A stretch of DNA of 64,000 bases from Fratercula arctica (taxonomy: Eukaryota > Chordata > Aves > Charadriiformes > Alcidae), in assembly GCA_947846985.1 (NCBI GenBank), contig CANTUZ010000001.1, positions 112,299,757 through 112,363,756 on the forward strand. The letters run 5' to 3'. The position numbers and the translations under genes were made by a program. Below are positions 60,049-64,000 of this stretch, in pieces. The number at the start of each line of letters is the position of its first letter. The first letter of the stretch is position 1. A model generated the notes under the pieces. It was not told the origin of the DNA, did not search any database, and saw only the letters and a program-made list of their open reading frames with translations.

Positions 60049-60727
60049 GTAGGAAATACGAGAATTTTCCCAGCAAAATGTACTGATATTTCTTGTGCCA
60101 CATAATTACCTAAAGAAATCACTTGCAAAATATGTAAGGGACATCAGAAAATTAGAGTCCAACTCTTATTAGGATTCTCCACTTGATAATCCCATCTTCA
60201 AAAGTTATACCTACATCTCACCTTAGAAGAAAAAGCAATAATCATGAGATTAACCTCAAAAATGAGAGGACGATAGCCTAAAGTCATGAACTTACATATT
60301 TACCCTGACCAACCAAGTGGGATCTTTGTGATGTTACCTATAGAAACAAACTGCAAAGAAAGTCTAGCCAAAAAAATAGGTAAAAATACGAAAAGATGCT
60401 CTTATGTAAAGTTAAAAAAACAAACACAAACACACCTGTCTGACCCAAATATCAGGAGAGATGCTCCAAAACAACTAAGCCAAGGCCTAACCCAGACACA
60501 GTGCTCTGCTAACCACTGCTACCTGTATTTACTTGTCACAGCAGCATCACTGGTTTGTTACCAGAATTGCTACAGGGCACTAAATACCAGCTGAACCTGA
60601 TTGTTGCCAAACCTTGATTTTGAAATTAATAAAAATTAATGACAAGATATTCATGGATTTTAAAAGACAAGAAGTGGGCATTTCAGTGTTAGCTGGTGCA
60701 AGATCATAATTACTCCTTCCTTCAAAG

Positions 60728-60775
60728 AAAGTGAAATTCATAGAGCAGCTACCTAAAGGCTCGATGTTTTGTAGA
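60728..60775 (+). other. weak exon candidate
   Basis: A 48-base open interval between ctccttccttcaaag and a strong gtgagt donor, phase 0 in and out. It reads K-V-K-F-I-E-Q-L-P-K-G-S-M-F-C-R. Phase agrees with 59995-60048, but the size and lack of homology leave it speculative. Confidence 0.15.
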
Positions 60776-62811
60776 GTGAGTGTTCCAAGAGGAAGGCTCA
60801 TGCCTCGTAGTCAGCTGGGGAGAACTCCCTGCTTTTCATTTCTGTTCTGTCTTTGGATACATACAAGCCAGTTCCCAATGCCTCTATGTCTGTTCTCCCA
60901 CTCTGTAGAAAAATATCAGGTAATATTGATACTGATACTATAAATCTATTGGGAAAAAAAAGTTTAATTTCATGTCTTTAGTGTTTATTACATGCAGTCT
61001 CTTCTGTGCAAAAACAAACAAACTCCAAAATTCAAATCCTCTGGTATTAATGGTTGCTTGTGTTTACTGCAACTAATTGCGCATAATTGTAGTCTTTACA
61101 GATCACTGATAAGGAAAAGAAAAAAATTAAAATACAGACAATTTTCAGATCAGAAATTTCCCTTGCAGTTGTTCCCCTAATATTTACATATATCTGGTGT
61201 GGTAGGTGAGTTCTTAAAAAGTATGTATCAGAATTAGTTTTTCACATTTTTTTAAACAGTCTCCATGCTTGAAATGCAATATCCCAAATATTTGGCCTGA
61301 ATTTTGAATAAAATAAAAGAGAACAGAGCACAGCCATTTATTATAACTACAGTGTGACAAGTTAAATATGTGTGACAACTGATGGTGATAATCAATACCT
61401 TCAAAATTGATCCCACTGTATTTTAACTCAGCACAAATATGAGAAATTCGCTATGTGAAAACTAAACTGAGTTTCAAAACCATATTTAATTCTTTTAACA
61501 TTTCAATTAAGTTTATCATTGCTTGAAGTATTTGTGTAATCTTAAAGCCACAAGTGACAACAATTATTTAAAAACAAAAAAAAATTGCAAGTGAGCAGAA
61601 AATGGCAAAAGATTTTCACAAAGCACTGTTCAAAGACTTGAAGGTTCAACAGCAAAACAAAATTGTGAGGAAAATGGCTAAGAGTAAATACATCTAAAGT
61701 AAATAAAAAATAAAACCTAAGGTGAATACATAAAAATGGCTTAGTTTTATGATAGAGATTAAAAAATAAAACCAACAACAAAAGAAAAACTTATGATGGA
61801 AAAAGGTACAGAGGGAAATAAATTATCTTTAGGAAACATTTGGAGTAAAAGAGATACTAGAAAATATAGTAAATAGTGGACAAAATCAGCAATGCTTTTA
61901 AAGTGACAAAAGTTGAACTTCTTGGTTTTAATTTCATGTTGAAACAGTAACACAATCTAGAAAAAAGCCATCTTTTTGCAGTCATTCATTTTTTATGACA
62001 ATTCTTGTCTTAATCATCCCTTTGAAGTAATATTTTCACCCTCTGCTTACAAAGAAGTGTTACCAGATTTCTCATAATCTATCCTTAAACAATCTTTATA
62101 TTTGAAGTAGAGAAACTGGAAATTAATACAACATCATGTCTACATGCCATGAGTGCATGATAGAATTTTAATACTGTTATTTACTATGCTATTTTTTAAA
62201 ACATCCTGATGTTCTCGTATATTTATTTTGATTTATGTTATATCATCACCATACATCAAGGACAGCTTTCTACTGAACTGAATGCAATGATTTCCTTGTC
62301 TGTTTGTTGGGCTTTTTTTCCCCTCTTGGTCTTAAGCTATTTTTGTAATATAAAAACCTCTATGAGTGGACCAAATTACTCGTGCTGTTGGGCATTTTCA
62401 TGCATTTATCAAAACCAATTTGACTATTTTTTCAGCTAACGTTTCAGTTACGTTTACCAGTGATTCTTCTAACACTACTCAAAATTTCTTCTAGTTTCAC
62501 TTATCTAAACTGTTATCACATTTTTTATTCATTACATTCCAGTTCTTGTAAAATATATTCAATGACATCAAATTTCAAATATTGAGTCATCTTCCATCAT
62601 CCTTCCATTGTACTAAAACAAAAAAAACACAACTCATATTTTTTTATTACTTCACTGTGTATTACAGCAGGTTCTTAGCTGTTAAATATATATTGCCTCT
62701 TATTTAAAAAATACAGGCCCGATCTCACACATAGAAAATTTAATGCCTATTGATGTCAAAGTGACATATTCACAATACAGAACATTTAAAACCACCTTTG
62801 AGGGACAAGAA

Positions 62812-62848
62812 GCTAAGTTTCCATCCATAGCTAAGTTTTCCATCCATA
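62812..62848. repeat. 18/19-bp tandem duplication beside a CR1 3' end
   Basis: gctaagtttccatccata is followed at once by gctaagttttccatccata (one extra T), and the CR1 tail begins at the next base. It may be an insertion-associated duplication or ordinary slippage. Confidence 0.8.
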
Positions 62849-64000
62849 TCATAGAATCATAGACTAGTTTCGGTTGGAAGGGACCTTTAAAGGTCATCTG
62901 GTCCAACCCCATTGCAATAAGCAGAGACATCTTCAATTAAATCAGGATGCTCAGAGCCCCATCCAACCTGACCTTAAAATGTCTCCAGGGATGGAGCACC
63001 TACCACCTTGCTGGGCAACCTGTGCCAGTGCCTCACCACCCTCACTGTAAAAAATGTCTTCCCTATATCTAAATCTCGTCTAAATCTACCCTCTTTCAGC
63101 TTAAAACCGTTACCCCTCTTCCTATTGCTACACTCCCTGATAGAGTCCCTCTCCACCATTTCTGTAGGCCCCCTTTAAGTACTGAAATGCTGCAATAAGG
63201 TCTCCCCAGAACCTTCTCTTTTCCAGGCTGAACAACCCCAACTCTCTCAGCCTGTCTTCATAAGAGAGGTGCTCCAGCCGTCTGATCATCTCTGTGTCCT
63301 TCTTCTGGACTTGCTCCGATGGGTCCGTGTCCTTCTTATGTTGGGGGCTCCAGAGTTGGATGCAGTACTCCAGGTGGGGTCTCACCAGAGCAGAGCAGGG
63401 GGGTAGAATCACCTCCCCTAACCTGCTGGCCACGCTTCTTTTGATGCAGCCCAGGATGCGTTTGGCTTTCTGGGCTGCAAGGACACACTGTTGACTCATG
63501 TCCAGCTTTTTATTCATCAGTACGCCCAAGTCCTTCTTGGCAGGGCTATTCACAGTCCCTTTATGCCCCAACCTGTATTGGTATTGCGGGTTGCCCTGAC
63601 CCACATGTAGGACCCTGCACTTGGCCTTGTTGAACCTCATGAGGTTCACACAGGCCCACTTCTCAAGCCTATCCTCGTCTCTCTGGATGGCATCCTGTCC
63701 CTCGGGTGTGTCAATCCCACGATTCAGATTGGTGTCATCTGCAAACTTGCTGAGGGTGCACTCGATCCCACTGTCTATGTCACTGATGAAGATATTAAAC
63801 AGTACCGGTCCCAGTAAGGATCCCTGAGGGACAGCACTTGTCACCAGTCTCCGTCTGGACATTAAGCCATTGACCACTACCCTCTGGATGCAACCACCCA
63901 AACAATTCCTTATCCACTGGACAGTCCACCCATCAAATCCATATCTCCAATTTAGAGAGCAGGATGCTGTGGGGGACCGTGTCAAAGGCCTTAGAGAGGT
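62849..64000 (-). mobile_element. CR1 LINE, continues past window edge
   Basis: Minus-strand CR1 with octamer tail at 62849-62866 ('tcatagaatcatagac'), 3' UTR, ORF2 C-terminus, thumb and RT active site. It reaches the window end while still inside the RT palm ('tcaaaggcctta', the KAFDT block). It shares a highly similar 401-bp tract with the CR1 at 54.4-54.8 kb but is more diverged from it elsewhere. Confidence 0.95.
63128..63985 (-). pseudogene. CR1 ORF2 RT and thumb fragment (285 codons open)
   Basis: The frame covers [20 protein letters not shown] and [12 protein letters not shown] (both catalytic Asp present). It continues with [54 protein letters not shown], the rare [18 protein letters not shown] block and [19 protein letters not shown] frame change near 63130-63160 separates it from the C-terminal piece at 62974-63159 ([19 protein letters not shown], then [13 protein letters not shown]). 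The 5' part lies outside the window. Confidence 0.92.

Larger units (their letters stand above)
57955..62811. other. AT-rich non-coding stretch
   Basis: No gene or repeat recognised with confidence. Three small plus-strand exon-like intervals near 59.3-60.8 kb are listed separately with low confidence. Open frames reach 108 codons at most. Confidence 0.5.

Noticed and set aside
1..64000. CRISPR arrays, bacterial operons, rRNA
   Set aside because: No regularly spaced repeats, no ribosome-binding sites with long coding frames, and no rRNA motifs. The sequence is plainly vertebrate.

Overview
The window looks like non-coding nuclear DNA from a bird. The background is AT-rich and full of stop codons. 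The recognisable repeats are CR1 LINEs with the avian 3' tail (tandem ATTCTATG-like octamers) and LTRs of the avian ERVL type (TGTCCTGG start, AAACCA[C/T]GACA end). No host gene can be assigned with confidence, and there are no bacterial genes, rRNA, tRNA or CRISPR array. Which bird it is cannot be told from the sequence alone.

Layout: 1-22 kb is mostly single-copy AT-rich DNA with poly-A/T tracts, a CpG-richer patch near 4.2-4.7 kb, faint MIR/L2-like remnants (8.5, 9.4 and 12.2 kb) and an ancient CR1 piece at 11.2-11.7 kb. CR1 copies follow at 22.0-22.4 kb (minus), 25.1-26.2 kb (plus), 41.4-42.2 kb (minus), 43.2-46.3 kb (plus, old and nearly full through endonuclease and RT), 54.2-57.9 kb (minus, carrying a second CR1 nested at 55.27-56.80 kb) and 62.85 kb to the window edge (minus). 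A 5'-truncated ERVL-type LTR lies at 40.98-41.34 kb. All ORF2 copies are truncated or broken, but the nested copy keeps a 468-codon open frame with the RT active-site FADD.

The standout is 33864-36075, a composite element that forms a near-perfect palindrome. Each 957-bp arm is a complete 342-bp LTR joined exactly at its 3' terminus to 615 bp of the 5' part of a CR1 (leader plus the start of the ORF2 endonuclease). The two arms are inverted around a 298-bp CR1-derived spacer. The whole unit is flanked by a 5-bp target duplication (TACAT). The arms differ at only two positions, both explained by CpG deamination in the right arm. The LTRs are in inverted instead of direct orientation, so both outer ends are U3 ends. 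This suggests that an ERVL integrase inserted a palindromic LTR-CR1 chimeric DNA. The target itself was an 18-bp-armed AT-rich hairpin.

Other points: two CR1 copies 8.7 kb apart share a gap-free 401-bp tract that is about 98% identical inside much more diverged sequence. Three plus-strand exon-like intervals (10598-10730, 23857-24050, 24468-24590) have good splice signals and compatible phases, but no gene could be identified, so they remain candidates only.
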